Counted from the first letter of the stretch, positions 8,622-18,007 are shown. The stretch: DNA of 64,000 nt from Allocoprococcus comes (GCF_013300725.1 NZ_JAAIMM010000009.1:49063-113062), one strand, 5' to 3'. Translations and numbers: made by a program. The notes: generated by a model from the sequence alone, not told the origin.

Positions 8622-10508
8622 ATGAGAAAAAATGAGAAAATCACAGCTCTGTACGAACGACTGAGCCGTGATGACTTTGGCAAAGATGATGACCAACAGC
8701 GTGAGAGCAATTCCATATCCAATCAAAAGGCAATGTTGGAGGAGTTCGCCGCACGGCAGGGCTTTACAAACATTGTCCATTTCACGGACGATGGCATTAG
8801 TGGTACTTGCTTTGACCGTCCCGGATTTTTAGCAATGATGAAAGAAGTGGAAGCCGGGAATGTGGAGTATTTGTGCATCAAGGACATGAGCCGCATGGGT
8901 CGTGACTATCTGAAAGTCGGTCAGATTATGGAAATCCTGCGTCAGCGTGGCGTTCGCCTTATCGCCATCAATGACGGCGTGGACAGTGCCAGAGGGGACG
9001 ATGATTTTACCCCTTTCCGCAACATTATGAACGAATACTACGCCAGAGACACCAGCCGTAAAATCCGTTCCACTTTCCAGTCCAAAGGCAAGTCCGGCAA
9101 GCACCTCACAGGCACGGTCATTTACGGCTATCTTTGGAACGAAGCCAGAGACCAATGGTTGGTTGACCCCGAAGCCGCCGAGGTGGTCAAGCGCATCTTT
9201 GCCATGACGATTGACGGCTACGGTCCGTATCAGATCGCCAGCAAGCTGAAAGAAGAAAAAGTCCTCATTCCGTCCGCTTACCTTGCCCGGCACGGCGAGG
9301 GCGTGAACAAAAATAAGACCTTCAAAGATGTGTACGGCTGGGGTTCTTCCACCATCTGCAACATTCTTGAAAAGCGTGAATATCTGGGACACACCATCAA
9401 CTTCAAGACCCGAAAGCACTTCAAGGACAAGAAAAGCCATTATGTCCCGGAGGACGAATGGACAATTTTCGAGAATACCCATGAAGCTATCATTGACCAG
9501 CAGACCTTTGACCTTGTGCAGAAAATCCGTGGGAATGTCAGACGCTACCCGGACGGCTGGGGCGAAGCAGCTCCCCTCACAGGCTTGCTTTATTGTGCCG
9601 ATTGCGGCGGCAAGATGTATGTCCACCGTACCAACAACGGCAAGCGTATTTCTCAATATACCTGTTCCCAATACAGCAAAGTCCCAGTTGGAAAGCTCTG
9701 CACGACACAGCACCGTATCAATGAAGATGTGGTACTGTCCCTTGTTTCCGAAATGCTCAAAGCTATTGCCGAGTATGCGAAGCATGACAGAGCCGAGTTT
9801 GTCCGAGTGGTGCAGGAAGCGCAGTCCAGCCAGCAGACGGCAGAGGTCAAGAAACAGCGGATACGCCTTGCCACCGCAAAGCAGAGAGTTTCCGAGCTGG
9901 AAGTCCTGCTCTGCAAAATCTATGAGGACAACATTTTAGGAAAGCTGTCTGACAGCAGATATGCCACTCTGGACGCTCAATATGAAAAGGAGCAGACCGA
10001 GCTTACCGCTGAAATCTCTGTTCTGGAAAAGGCTATCAAGAGCTACGAGAAGCACGAAAAGGACGCTGACCGTTTTATCGCTCTGATTGACAAGTATGAG
10101 AACTTCGACAAGCTGACGATTGCCATGCTCAATGAGTTTATTGAGAAAATCCTTGTGCATGAGCGTGACCGCAAGGGCAGTATTCAGACCACACAGGAGG
10201 TCGAGATTTACTTCAATTTCGTGGGTCGTTTCGTTCCCCCTGCGTTTGGCGAAGTGGAGCTTACCCCGGAGGAATTAGAGGAAATCCGCAAGCGTGAGGA
10301 ACGCAAGGACAGGCTCCACCAGAACTACTTGAAGCGGAAAGCCAGCGGAGCACAGAAGCGATACGAGGACAAAATCAAAAAGCGGAAAAAGGCAGAAATC
10401 GAAGCCAAGAAAGCCGCCATTCGTGCGGAGGACATTGCAAAGGGCGTGTTCGTCCCTGTCAGCAGTTTACCGCAGAGAGAGCCGATGAAAGGAGTACAAA
10501 CAGCATGA
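8622..10508 (+). CDS. Large serine recombinase (TnpX-like)
   Basis: A 628-residue site-specific recombinase. The resolvase catalytic domain occupies about residues 1-150 (YERLSRDD with the nucleophilic Ser, then the DGISG and DMSRMGRDYL motifs). The recombinase domain follows, then a zinc-ribbon (CADCGGKMY...CSQYSK...LC, ~325-365), a coiled-coil and a lysine-rich DUF4368 tail. It cuts and rejoins DNA at the element ends to excise and insert it. The start at 8622 follows AAGGAG (8608). An upstream open frame continues from the interrupted virD4, so an N-terminal fusion could also be made. Codon use is GC-rich compared with the surrounding ICE. Confidence 0.92.
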   Translation: MRKNEKITALYERLSRDDFGKDDDQQRESNSISNQKAMLEEFAARQGFTNIVHFTDDGISGTCFDRPGFLAMMKEVEAGNVEYLCIKDMSRMGRDYLKVGQIMEILRQRGVRLIAINDGVDSARGDDDFTPFRNIMNEYYARDTSRKIRSTFQSKGKSGKHLTGTVIYGYLWNEARDQWLVDPEAAEVVKRIFAMTIDGYGPYQIASKLKEEKVLIPSAYLARHGEGVNKNKTFKDVYGWGSSTICNILEKREYLGHTINFKTRKHFKDKKSHYVPEDEWTIFENTHEAIIDQQTFDLVQKIRGNVRRYPDGWGEAAPLTGLLYCADCGGKMYVHRTNNGKRISQYTCSQYSKVPVGKLCTTQHRINEDVVLSLVSEMLKAIAEYAKHDRAEFVRVVQEAQSSQQTAEVKKQRIRLATAKQRVSELEVLLCKIYEDNILGKLSDSRYATLDAQYEKEQTELTAEISVLEKAIKSYEKHEKDADRFIALIDKYENFDKLTIAMLNEFIEKILVHERDRKGSIQTTQEVEIYFNFVGRFVPPAFGEVELTPEELEEIRKREERKDRLHQNYLKRKASGAQKRYEDKIKKRKKAEIEAKKAAIRAEDIAKGVFVPVSSLPQREPMKGVQTA

Positions 10509-10849
10509 ATATCACTTACACACAGAACGGCGATTATCTTATCCCAAACATCATTATCCGCAAGACCAAGCCCCTCGGACACTACGGCAGACTTCGCAAG
10601 GCGTATCTGGAAATGCACCGTCCGATACTGTTCAATGAGCTGGTGCTATCCGACAAGCTCTTTGAGCATTGCGCCGAGATTGACGAAACAGCACGAAACC
10701 GCATGGAGCTGATCGTGCGGTCACTGGCAGAGCAAAACGGCGTGACCGAGCAACTGAAAGCCGAAAACCAAATGGAATGGGTGCGGCAGATGAACGCTTG
10801 CAAGGCACAGGCAGAGGAGATTGTGAAAGTGGAATTGATTTATGATTGA
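10505..10849 (+). CDS. tnpV: TnpV family transposon protein
   Basis: A 114-residue protein overlapping the recombinase stop by four bases. It has the TnpV pattern: YTQNGDYLIPNI, then LGHYGRLRKAYLEMHRPILF, and a helical C-terminus. TnpV is found in Tn4451-type elements next to or near the recombinase; its role is not established and may be in excision control. A terminator follows at once, so the recombinase and TnpV form one transcription unit. Confidence 0.85.
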   Translation: MNITYTQNGDYLIPNIIIRKTKPLGHYGRLRKAYLEMHRPILFNELVLSDKLFEHCAEIDETARNRMELIVRSLAEQNGVTEQLKAENQMEWVRQMNACKAQAEEIVKVELIYD

Positions 10850-10855
10850 GCGAGG

Positions 10856-10885
10856 AAGTCCGGGCAGAAAACTGTTCGGACTTTT
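10856..10885 (+). terminator. Terminator after tnpV
   Basis: AAGTCCG (10856-10862) pairs with CGGACTT (10877-10883), followed by T-rich sequence. It separates the recombinase unit from the exporter cargo. Confidence 0.7.
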
Positions 10886-10990
10886 CTCATGTAGTCCAAA
10901 GTTGCGGTAGAATTGTTCACGAGTTTTATGGTACAATTTATGCGAATAAAGAAAACGGAAAATTAGAATCTAACAAGAGAATGTGGTTGT

Positions 10991-11068
10991 ATGAAAAAAT
11001 CCATATTAGTATTTTGGGCAATCGTGTGTCTGTTACCTATTCAAAGGAGGTTTAAGAATTTTAAATGA
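10991..11068 (+). CDS. 25-residue hydrophobic leader peptide or bacteriocin remnant
   Basis: ATG at 10991 encodes MKKSILVFWAIVCLLPIQRR and five more residues: a basic start plus a hydrophobic core like a secretion signal. Its TGA overlaps the ATG of the exporter permease (ATGA, 11065-11068), so the two are probably coupled. Lactococcin-972-type clusters place a bacteriocin precursor with a signal peptide at this position, so this may be what is left of one, or a coupling leader. The AAAGGAGG site within it serves the permease. No strong ribosome site is seen for the peptide itself. Confidence 0.35.
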   Translation: MKKSILVFWAIVCLLPIQRRFKNFK

Positions 11069-13029
11069 AACATATAAGAAATATATTGCTGTTGATTACG
11101 ATTATTTTTGCTTTTGTTATGCAAGCTGAAGTATATCAAAATATGCTCTGGAACTTTAATGGTGCTTATTATTTATCGTCCAGATACACAACTACTAATG
11201 ACGATATGGATTCATTTTTAGCCAATGCAGAAGATACAGCTGAGAAGCATGGTGTTCATATTTTTTCGACTTTTAATCAGAGAGTTTCTAATTATCAGAC
11301 AAGACTTTATATTTATGGTGATGATACCGTTGTTCGGGATAGTCTTAAAAGCACAATGGATATTGAGGAAAAAACATATACGGCTTTGATAGGCGGAATC
11401 ACCGTAATAGAATTTGAAGATTTTAGAGAAGCAAAAAACACAGGCAATGGACAGGAAATAATGGTCAGCTATATCGGTGACGATGATGACATTATTGCCA
11501 CATATCAAGATTTGGCAAAAGAATATTCTATATCGCAGCCAGAGTTTTGGCAATCAACCGAAACTGATATGATGTTCATTGTTTGGGGCCTGGTTGCCAT
11601 ATTGATGATTGTACTTAATATGATTGAGGTGATACGCAGACAAAAGGAAGTAGTTGTACGAGCTTCTCTGGGCGAAAATGCTGCTGTGATTGCTCTAAAA
11701 GCTGTAGTGGCTGATATGATTTCATATGCTGCATTATTCGTCTTAGCAAAGTTGCTTGTTTCTCAATTTATATCGGGAGCGTATGAAGATCATCTCATTT
11801 TGGCAGTGTATTGTGCCGGAGCAGTTCTTTCCGTAATTCCTTATGCTGCTTTTGTCCGCTTTGATGTAAAAAAAGCCTTTGCCAATGCTTCAGATAAAAA
11901 AGGTATGTTTTATCTTCTGAACGGTCTTAAAGTATTTGCTACTGCTATGACGATTTTTACAATAACTACAAATCTCAGTAGCATTCAAGGTAATTTACTT
12001 ACAAACACTACTCTTTTAGAAAATCATTATAATGATTACTATTTTGGAGTTATGCAGATTGAACCTCCTTTTGAAGAAAATGAGGAGGAATCCAAAGAGA
12101 GCGAATTTTGGAATGACCTTTACGAAAATGAATACAACACTATAAATCCGGTGGTCTGCATAGGCAGCCGGATAAGCGATACGGATAATTATATTTTTGT
12201 AAATCATAATGCCAGAGATATGCTGCAAGGGTTTTCTGATATGCTTACTGAAGATGATGAAAAAGAGGATATCGTGGTCTTCGTGCCAAAGGGAAAAAAT
12301 GCGGAATCATACAAAGATATCGCAAAAGAGGAAATTGACTCTCTTACCCAAAATGCAGAAGAACTGCGTGTTGTTTATAAAGAATATTCTGGCAGAGAGC
12401 AATTTTATTATCTCAATTCGAACAGAGAAGAGGCTATTGACGGATTGTCAAGAGCAACAAATCCGATTGTTATTTATCAGGCAAATGAGGCTGTTGCTTT
12501 GAATGGAAGTTATATCGAAACAGGAACATATAATGGTGAGGTGATCTACGGATGCGATGAAAGCACAATTCGTAATGCTGCGAAAAAATATGCAGAACAG
12601 CTTGGTCCACACTATTTTATGCTGACGAATGTCGGGGAGGATTATACTTATAGTCATAGTTTCCTCGTGAAACTGATTGGCTTTATAAGCTCTCTTTGCG
12701 TATTAGTATTGCTGTTAGATATCGCTATCATCATATCTGAAGTGAAAATGGAATTTAGACTTAATGCGATGGAAATCTCCCTCAAAAAGGTTTTGGGCTA
12801 TCGCTTTTATGAAAGGCACAAAAGATTTATTTCCGTTAATCTCTTAGAAAATATAGCCGTTGTGATATTGATTTGCATTGTTTCGCTTTTTATATCTAAC
12901 GCAAGTGTCGGGATTGCTTTACTGGTTGGAGCATTGCTCACCATTATTGAAATGGCAATCATTTTCACAAATGTTATGTGGGTTGAAAAAACAAATATCT
13001 CAAAGTCCTTGAAAGGTGGATGTTTATGA
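11065..13029 (+). CDS. Bacteriocin-associated ABC exporter permease (DUF1430-like)
   Basis: A 654-residue membrane protein with an N-terminal helix (~5-20) and a large extracytoplasmic domain (~25-165). A helix group follows (~170-300), then a second soluble domain and a C-terminal helix group (~535-640). This layout and the ABC partner match the bacteriocin-associated integral membrane proteins of lactococcin-972-type loci, which act in export or immunity. It starts at ATG 11065 behind AAAGGAGG and overlaps the ATPase gene by four bases. The gene is AT-rich inside a GC-rich element, a sign of separately acquired cargo. Confidence 0.75.
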   Translation: MKHIRNILLLITIIFAFVMQAEVYQNMLWNFNGAYYLSSRYTTTNDDMDSFLANAEDTAEKHGVHIFSTFNQRVSNYQTRLYIYGDDTVVRDSLKSTMDIEEKTYTALIGGITVIEFEDFREAKNTGNGQEIMVSYIGDDDDIIATYQDLAKEYSISQPEFWQSTETDMMFIVWGLVAILMIVLNMIEVIRRQKEVVVRASLGENAAVIALKAVVADMISYAALFVLAKLLVSQFISGAYEDHLILAVYCAGAVLSVIPYAAFVRFDVKKAFANASDKKGMFYLLNGLKVFATAMTIFTITTNLSSIQGNLLTNTTLLENHYNDYYFGVMQIEPPFEENEEESKESEFWNDLYENEYNTINPVVCIGSRISDTDNYIFVNHNARDMLQGFSDMLTEDDEKEDIVVFVPKGKNAESYKDIAKEEIDSLTQNAEELRVVYKEYSGREQFYYLNSNREEAIDGLSRATNPIVIYQANEAVALNGSYIETGTYNGEVIYGCDESTIRNAAKKYAEQLGPHYFMLTNVGEDYTYSHSFLVKLIGFISSLCVLVLLLDIAIIISEVKMEFRLNAMEISLKKVLGYRFYERHKRFISVNLLENIAVVILICIVSLFISNASVGIALLVGALLTIIEMAIIFTNVMWVEKTNISKSLKGGCL

Positions 13030-13634
13030 TTATAATTCGTGGCTTAAATAAAGCATTTGGAGAGAAAATAATTTTCTCCAACTTTAATTTGGAAATTCCG
13101 GATGGAAGTTTTGTAGTAATCAGCGGGGATAGCGGCAGTGGAAAAAGTACTTTGCTCAATATGATTGGTGGTATCGAAAAGCCGGATAGCGGCAGTATCA
13201 TAATCGAAGGGCTGAATATTACCCGGCTTAAAAATAAAAACAGTTTTTTTGCGGATACAGTGGGGTTTCTTTTTCAGAATTTTGCACTGCTTGAAAATAA
13301 GACAGTTAAAGAAAATTTAAGTTTGATTAAAAAATCAAGCCGAACTAAAGTATCACTTAAAGAAGCTCTTAATCGTGTGGGGTTATCAAAGGAAGTTAAC
13401 AAAAAAGTTTATCAGCTTTCCGGTGGTGAACAACAGAGAGTTGCTTTAGCTCGTCTTATGATGAAAAAATGTTCTGTTGTTTTGGCAGATGAACCTACTG
13501 GCTCACTTGACAAGAAAAATAGAGATATTGTTATGAGGTTATTGCACGAACTCAATGAAGAAGGTAAAACGGTTATCATTGTTACCCACGATCAGGGTAT
13601 TATTGAAGATGAACCTTATGTTGTGAAAATCTGA
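13026..13634 (+). CDS. ABC exporter ATPase, lactococcin-972 group
   Basis: A 202-residue ATPase with Walker A GDSGSGKST near residue 37, Q-loop in FLFQNFALLENKTVKENL, signature LSGGEQQRVALAR and Walker B VVLADEPTGSLD, then the switch His in VTHD. The short length and the FALLENKTVKENL stretch are typical of the putative bacteriocin-export ATPases of the lactococcin-972 group. The ATG at 13026 overlaps the permease stop and sits behind AGGTGG; an ATG at 13020 is too close to it. It energises the preceding permease at the cell membrane. Confidence 0.85.
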   Translation: MIIIRGLNKAFGEKIIFSNFNLEIPDGSFVVISGDSGSGKSTLLNMIGGIEKPDSGSIIIEGLNITRLKNKNSFFADTVGFLFQNFALLENKTVKENLSLIKKSSRTKVSLKEALNRVGLSKEVNKKVYQLSGGEQQRVALARLMMKKCSVVLADEPTGSLDKKNRDIVMRLLHELNEEGKTVIIVTHDQGIIEDEPYVVKI

Positions 13635-13692
13635 GAGTACCTCTTAGAAATGTCTTGATCTACATTTTATGTAATTTGGGTCAGAAGAAAAT

Positions 13693-13750
13693 CCCTTTAG
13701 GAACTAAAGGGCGCACTTCTATACTCTCCTATCGGGAGTATGTGCGTCCT
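13693..13750 (-). other. Origin of transfer of the serine-recombinase element (MOBQ type)
   Basis: On the minus strand the sequence reads AAGTGCGCCCTTT (13718-13706), the nick-site core of RSF1010/MOBQ origins. It is preceded by an inverted repeat (ATACTC.. / GAGTAT region, 13721-13741). A perfect inverted repeat CCCTTTAG/CTAAAGGG (13693-13711) overlaps the nick region. The site lies about 300 bases upstream of the mobilization genes. The nick position (after AAGTGCG) is inferred from the family. Confidence 0.7.
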
Positions 13751-13937
13751 GCGGAGCTTCATTCCCGGTCAGCAGAGAAAAACTGCTTGACCGAAAATGT
13801 TTCGTCACTTCGTTCCGTCAAGGGAGCTACACTCCCTTGCGACGCTTGTGCGTCTATCCCTTGTGGACTTGCCGTCCGCAAACAGCATGAAATGCTGTTC
13901 GCCGCCAGCAAGTTTGGAAAAATAAATACCGAAAATC

Positions 13938-13984
13938 AGACCGTTGACTGGTCGCAATGTGCGAAAAGTTGACGGTCTTTTTTT
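13938..13984 (+). terminator. Terminator upstream of the mobilization operon
   Basis: AGACCGT (13938-13944) pairs with ACGGTCT (13972-13978), followed by a run of T. It lies between the oriT region and the mobilization genes; the 13635-14016 interval holds oriT and this hairpin and no convincing gene. Confidence 0.65.
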
Positions 13985-14016
13985 ATCCCAAAAATCAAAA
14001 AAGGAGGTCAATCACA

Positions 14017-14376
14017 ATGACAAAACCGAAAACCCTCGATCAGCTTCGAGCCGAAAAGGAACGAGCTGAGACGCAGCTTGCACAGGAGAAGCACAAGCTG
14101 GAGCGTCTGGAGAACAGAAAGAAGTATCTGGAGAAAGGCGAACGCACCAAGCGCACCCACCGCCTTTGCAATCTGGGCGGCACGATTGAGAGCCTTGCCC
14201 CGGAGGTCAAAGATCTCACACGCACCGAAATGACAGAGCTGATGGAACACATCTTTTCTCTGTCCGAAGTCCAGCGAGCCGTCCGGCACATGGCGATTAC
14301 TCACACCAACCAAGCGAACAGAGAAAAGGAGCTGAAAGCCGATGGCACTATTTCATCTGAGCGTCACGCAGACTAA
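14017..14376 (+). CDS. DUF3847 mobilization accessory protein
   Basis: A 119-residue protein starting behind AAGGAGGTC. Its N-terminal half is a charged coiled coil (LRAEKERAETQLAQEKHKLE), then the family signature RTHRLCNLGGTIESL and a helical tail. Proteins of this type precede MobA/MobL relaxases and probably help them bind oriT. It overlaps the relaxase gene by 35 bases in another frame. A second DUF3847 protein in the same relation to its relaxase is at 44809-45123. Confidence 0.8.
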   Translation: MTKPKTLDQLRAEKERAETQLAQEKHKLERLENRKKYLEKGERTKRTHRLCNLGGTIESLAPEVKDLTRTEMTELMEHIFSLSEVQRAVRHMAITHTNQANREKELKADGTISSERHAD

Positions 14377-15838
14377 GCGAAGCGCAGGACAGTCCGCTAT
14401 TGCTTCTGCCGCCTACCGTGCCGGGGAGCGATTGTATAGCGAGTATTACGGCGAATACAGCGACTACACCCGCAAGGGCGGCGTGATCTGCTCCGACATT
14501 CTCCTGCCGTCCCATGCACCGCCAGAATACGCAGACCGTCAGACCCTATGGAACGCCGTGGAAAAAGCCGAGCGTGGGAAGAACGCCCAGCTTGCATACA
14601 GCTTTGACATTGCCTTGCAGAATGAATTTTCCCTTGAGGAAAACATCGCTCTTGCAAGGCAATTTTTATTGGAGAACTTTGTGAGCCGGGGCATGGTGGT
14701 TGACTTCGCCGTACACCAGCCAGACCGGGAGGACGGCGGCATACCAAACCCGCATTTTCATGTGCTTTGCCCTATCCGCCCCATCGAGCAGGACGGCAAA
14801 TGGGGGCTAAAGCAACGCCGGGTGTATGAGCTGGACGAGGACGGCAACCGTATCCGAGACCAGAACGGCGAGTTTGTTTTCAACGCCGTTCCCGCTACCG
14901 ACTGGGGCAGTCCCGAAACGCTGGAACATTGGCGGCAGACATGGGCGGAACTATGCAACGCCAAGTTTGCGGAAAAAGGGCTTGATGTTCGTATCGACCA
15001 CCGCAGCTATAAACGGCAAGGCGTGGATTTACTTCCCACTATCCATGAAGGCGCAACCGTCCGGGCAATGGAGAAGAAAGGTATACGCACCGAGAAAGGC
15101 GAGTTCAATCGCTGGATCAGAGCGACCAATGCCGTTATCCGGGACATTAAGAAGAAAATCGCTCTCCTGTTTGATTGGATTGCCGAAGCAAAAGCGGAGC
15201 TTGCCAAGCCGCAGGCACCCGACCTTGTTTCTCTGCTGAACGCCTATTACACCCAGCGCAGAGCCGGGGCTTATTCGCAGAAAGGCAAGGTCAGCAACCT
15301 AAAGGAGATGAACGAAACTTTCAATTATCTCCGGGCAAACGGCATTTACTCCCTTGAAGATTTGGAACACCGTGTCAGCGAACACAGTGCTGCCACAGAG
15401 AGCTTGAAGAAAACGCTGGACGAACAGACCGCCCGAATGAAAGCAATTAAGCAGCTCTATGACAGCTCCGCTGCTTTCCAGAGCTTGAAGCCTGTCTATG
15501 ACGGCTTGCAGAAAATCAAGTTTGAGAAGCCCAGAGCCAAGTACAAGGCAGAGCATGAAGCGAAACTGAAACAGTTCTACGCCGCCAGACGAAAGCTGAC
15601 CGGAGAGTTCCCGGACGGCAAGGTGGATATGAAAAAGCTGACCGAAGAGTATGACGAGTTGGAACAGGCGCATGAAACCACCTACGGCGAGTTCAAGACC
15701 GTAAGAGACGATTTACACCGTCTTTGGAAGGTCAAGTCATGCGTAGATACTGCCACCCGATTTAACGAGCGCACAGAGGAACAAAAGCTCCAAAATCGAC
15801 CCCAAACACGACACAAAAAGGAGGAACTATCCCGATGA
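14342..15838 (+). CDS. mobA: MobA/MobL relaxase (MOBQ)
   Basis: A 498-residue relaxase. The N-terminal domain (~1-250) has SAIASAAYRAGERL, with the likely catalytic tyrosine in AAYRAG, and the metal-binding histidine motif GGIPNPHFHVLCPIRP near residue 145. The C-terminal half is long and helical. It nicks oriT (13706-13718) and leads the strand into a helper conjugation channel. The gene overlaps DUF3847 upstream and the primase downstream (ATGA, 15835). The element lacks its own channel, so it depends on a host ICE, such as the one it sits in. Confidence 0.92.
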   Translation: MALFHLSVTQTKRSAGQSAIASAAYRAGERLYSEYYGEYSDYTRKGGVICSDILLPSHAPPEYADRQTLWNAVEKAERGKNAQLAYSFDIALQNEFSLEENIALARQFLLENFVSRGMVVDFAVHQPDREDGGIPNPHFHVLCPIRPIEQDGKWGLKQRRVYELDEDGNRIRDQNGEFVFNAVPATDWGSPETLEHWRQTWAELCNAKFAEKGLDVRIDHRSYKRQGVDLLPTIHEGATVRAMEKKGIRTEKGEFNRWIRATNAVIRDIKKKIALLFDWIAEAKAELAKPQAPDLVSLLNAYYTQRRAGAYSQKGKVSNLKEMNETFNYLRANGIYSLEDLEHRVSEHSAATESLKKTLDEQTARMKAIKQLYDSSAAFQSLKPVYDGLQKIKFEKPRAKYKAEHEAKLKQFYAARRKLTGEFPDGKVDMKKLTEEYDELEQAHETTYGEFKTVRDDLHRLWKVKSCVDTATRFNERTEEQKLQNRPQTRHKKEELSR

Positions 15839-17706
15839 ATTATACCCAAGCACAGATTGACCGGGCGAACGCCGTCAGTCTGGAAGATTTTCTCCGCACA
15901 CAGGGAGAGACGCTAATCAAAAGCGGACGAGAATACCGCTGGAAAGAACATGACAGCTTGACCGTCCGGGGAAACAAGTGGTTTCGCCACAGCCAGAGCA
16001 AGGGCGGCTATCCCATTGATTTCGTCATGGAGTTTTACGGCAAGTCCTTTCCCGAAGCTGTCCAGATGTTGACAGGCGAAAACGGCGAGGGACAGACCGA
16101 AGCCACCACAGCACCGCCCACAGCGTTCCACTTGCCCTTGCACAACAGAACAGCCGACAGAGCAATTCAATATCTTTGCGAAAGCCGAGGTCTCAACAAA
16201 ACGCTTGTTGAGACTTTTCTTCTTTCCGGGGATATTTACGAGGACGCAAAGCGGCACAATGTTGTGTTTGTCGGCAGAGACCGAAGTGGTACGCCGAGAT
16301 ACGCCCATGTGCGAGGAACGGCAGACCCATTCAGACAGGACATTGCCGGGGCTGACAAGTCCTATCCGTTCCGCTATGAGGGAAACGGCAATCAGCTCTT
16401 TGTCTTTGAAGCACCGATTGACCTGTTATCATTCATCTGCCTTTATCCGCAGGACTGGCAGACAAGAAGCTATCTTGCCCTGGGCGGCGTTTCTGGCAAA
16501 GCCCTTGACCGTTTTCTTTCTGAGCGCAAGGACACCCAAAAAGTGTTCCTCTGCCTTGACAGCGACACCGCAGGAAGCGAAGCCTGTACCCGACTGGCAC
16601 AGTCCATTCCCAGCGAGATCGCCGTCATTCGCCTTGTCCCGGCAAGGAAAGACTGGAACGATGTTCTCCGTCAGCAAGGGGACATTCCGAGCCGAAAATT
16701 CATAGCCGAGACAATCACGCTGCGAGAGCTGCCCACCGCCCAGCCTGTTCCCATGCTCCGCATGGCAGATGTGGAGCTGACGAGCGTGAAATGGCTATGG
16801 TTTCCCTATATCCCCTTTGGAAAGCTGACGATCATACAGGGCAACCCCGGCGAGGGCAAGACCTACTTTGCCATGCGTCTTGCGGCGGCTTGCACCAACC
16901 GAAAGCCCTTGCCCGGTATGGAAACCCTTGAACCGTTCAATATCATTTACCAGACTGCCGAGGACGGTCTGGGTGATACGGTCAAGCCCCGACTGATGGA
17001 AGCAGACGCAGACCTTGAAAAAGTGCTTGTCATTGACGATAGAGACACACCACTGACCCTTGCCGATGAACGCATCGCAAGGGCAATCCGGGAAAACAAC
17101 GCAAGGCTTGTTATCATTGACCCGGTACAGGCGTTTCTGGGCGCAGATGTGGACATGAACCGGGCAAACGAGGTGCGCCCGATATTCCGCAGTCTGGGAG
17201 ACATTGCACAGGCTACCGGGTGCGCTATCGTGCTGATCGGACACCTCAACAAAGCCGCAGGAACGCAAAGCACCTACCGGGGATTAGGGTCTATCGACAT
17301 TACGGCGGCAGTCCGCAGCCTACTCTTTATCGGCAAGCTGAAGGACAGTCCCACAACAAGGGTACTGATCCATGAGAAAAGCTCTCTTGCGCCGCCCGGA
17401 CAGTCCCTTGCCTTTTCTCTGGGAGACGAGAAAGGCTTTGAATGGAAAGGAGTTTATGACATTACCGCTGATGAGCTTCTTGCCGGGACGGACACCGCCA
17501 AGACCGAGAGTAAGACCGCACAGGCAGAAATGCTCATTCTGGAACTGCTTGCAGACGGAAAGAAAATGCCAAGTGCAGAGCTGGAAAAGACGGTCAATGA
17601 GCGTGGGATTTCCTCACGCACCATGCGAACGGCGAAAAGCCGTATCGGGGACAGACTTGTGACCGAGAAAGACGGCACAGCATGGGTCTGCTATCTCCGA
17701 AACTGA
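15835..17706 (+). CDS. Primase/helicase fusion (DUF3991-TOPRIM plus RecA-like AAA)
   Basis: A 623-residue replication protein. The N-terminal part (~1-290) has a primase-like DUF3991/TOPRIM layout: WKEHDSLTVRGNKWFRHSQ near the start, then LALGGVSG and VFLCLDSDTAGSEA. The C-terminal part (~320-560) is a RepA/AAA_25-type helicase with Walker A IQGNPGEGKT, Walker B LVIIDPVQ and the HLNKAAGTQSTYRG motif. It probably supports replication of the excised circle. It overlaps mobA by four bases. Confidence 0.85.
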   Translation: MNYTQAQIDRANAVSLEDFLRTQGETLIKSGREYRWKEHDSLTVRGNKWFRHSQSKGGYPIDFVMEFYGKSFPEAVQMLTGENGEGQTEATTAPPTAFHLPLHNRTADRAIQYLCESRGLNKTLVETFLLSGDIYEDAKRHNVVFVGRDRSGTPRYAHVRGTADPFRQDIAGADKSYPFRYEGNGNQLFVFEAPIDLLSFICLYPQDWQTRSYLALGGVSGKALDRFLSERKDTQKVFLCLDSDTAGSEACTRLAQSIPSEIAVIRLVPARKDWNDVLRQQGDIPSRKFIAETITLRELPTAQPVPMLRMADVELTSVKWLWFPYIPFGKLTIIQGNPGEGKTYFAMRLAAACTNRKPLPGMETLEPFNIIYQTAEDGLGDTVKPRLMEADADLEKVLVIDDRDTPLTLADERIARAIRENNARLVIIDPVQAFLGADVDMNRANEVRPIFRSLGDIAQATGCAIVLIGHLNKAAGTQSTYRGLGSIDITAAVRSLLFIGKLKDSPTTRVLIHEKSSLAPPGQSLAFSLGDEKGFEWKGVYDITADELLAGTDTAKTESKTAQAEMLILELLADGKKMPSAELEKTVNERGISSRTMRTAKSRIGDRLVTEKDGTAWVCYLRN

Positions 17707-17848
17707 CAACAGGAACACGGCAAGCGTGGCAAAGACGGCAAGGTTTTTATAGATACCTTAATGTTGCCGCCTTGCCTTGTTCCCTCATACCGACATCGCC
17801 CGATGATGAACAGTCACCGGACATTTTTCATTTACAGGAGGATTTTGA

Positions 17849-18007
17849 ATGAACAATACCGCAACCAACACCGCCCCTTGCCCGACTGTCAGAAAGCAGA
17901 TCGGAAAGACAACCTATATCGTCCGTGTGCATTTCAGCCAGACCGCAAAAGAGACGATGGAGGACAAAATCAAGCGTCTGCTCCGTGAGGAAGTCCGCAA
18001 AATGTAA
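17849..18007 (+). CDS. tnpW: TnpW family transposon protein
   Basis: A 52-residue protein starting MNNTATNTAPCPTVRKQIGK, then TTYIVRVHFSQTAKETMEDKIKRLL. This is the TnpW pattern of Tn4451-type elements, of unknown function. An AGGAGG lies at 17837. It is the last gene of the element, 45 bases before the right end at 18053. Confidence 0.85.
   Translation: MNNTATNTAPCPTVRKQIGKTTYIVRVHFSQTAKETMEDKIKRLLREEVRKM

Noticed and set aside
9328..9939. 203-codon alternative frame inside the serine recombinase gene
   Set aside because: Serine/arginine-rich composition typical of a shifted GC-rich gene; the recombinase frame has all domains.
10846..11055. 69-codon open frame after tnpV
   Set aside because: It runs through a clear terminator hairpin (10856-10885), starts with TTG without its own site and overlaps the better-supported 25-codon ORF.
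13655..13972. 105-codon open frame upstream of the mobilization genes
   Set aside because: It covers the oriT core and repeats, has no ribosome site and a non-protein-like composition.
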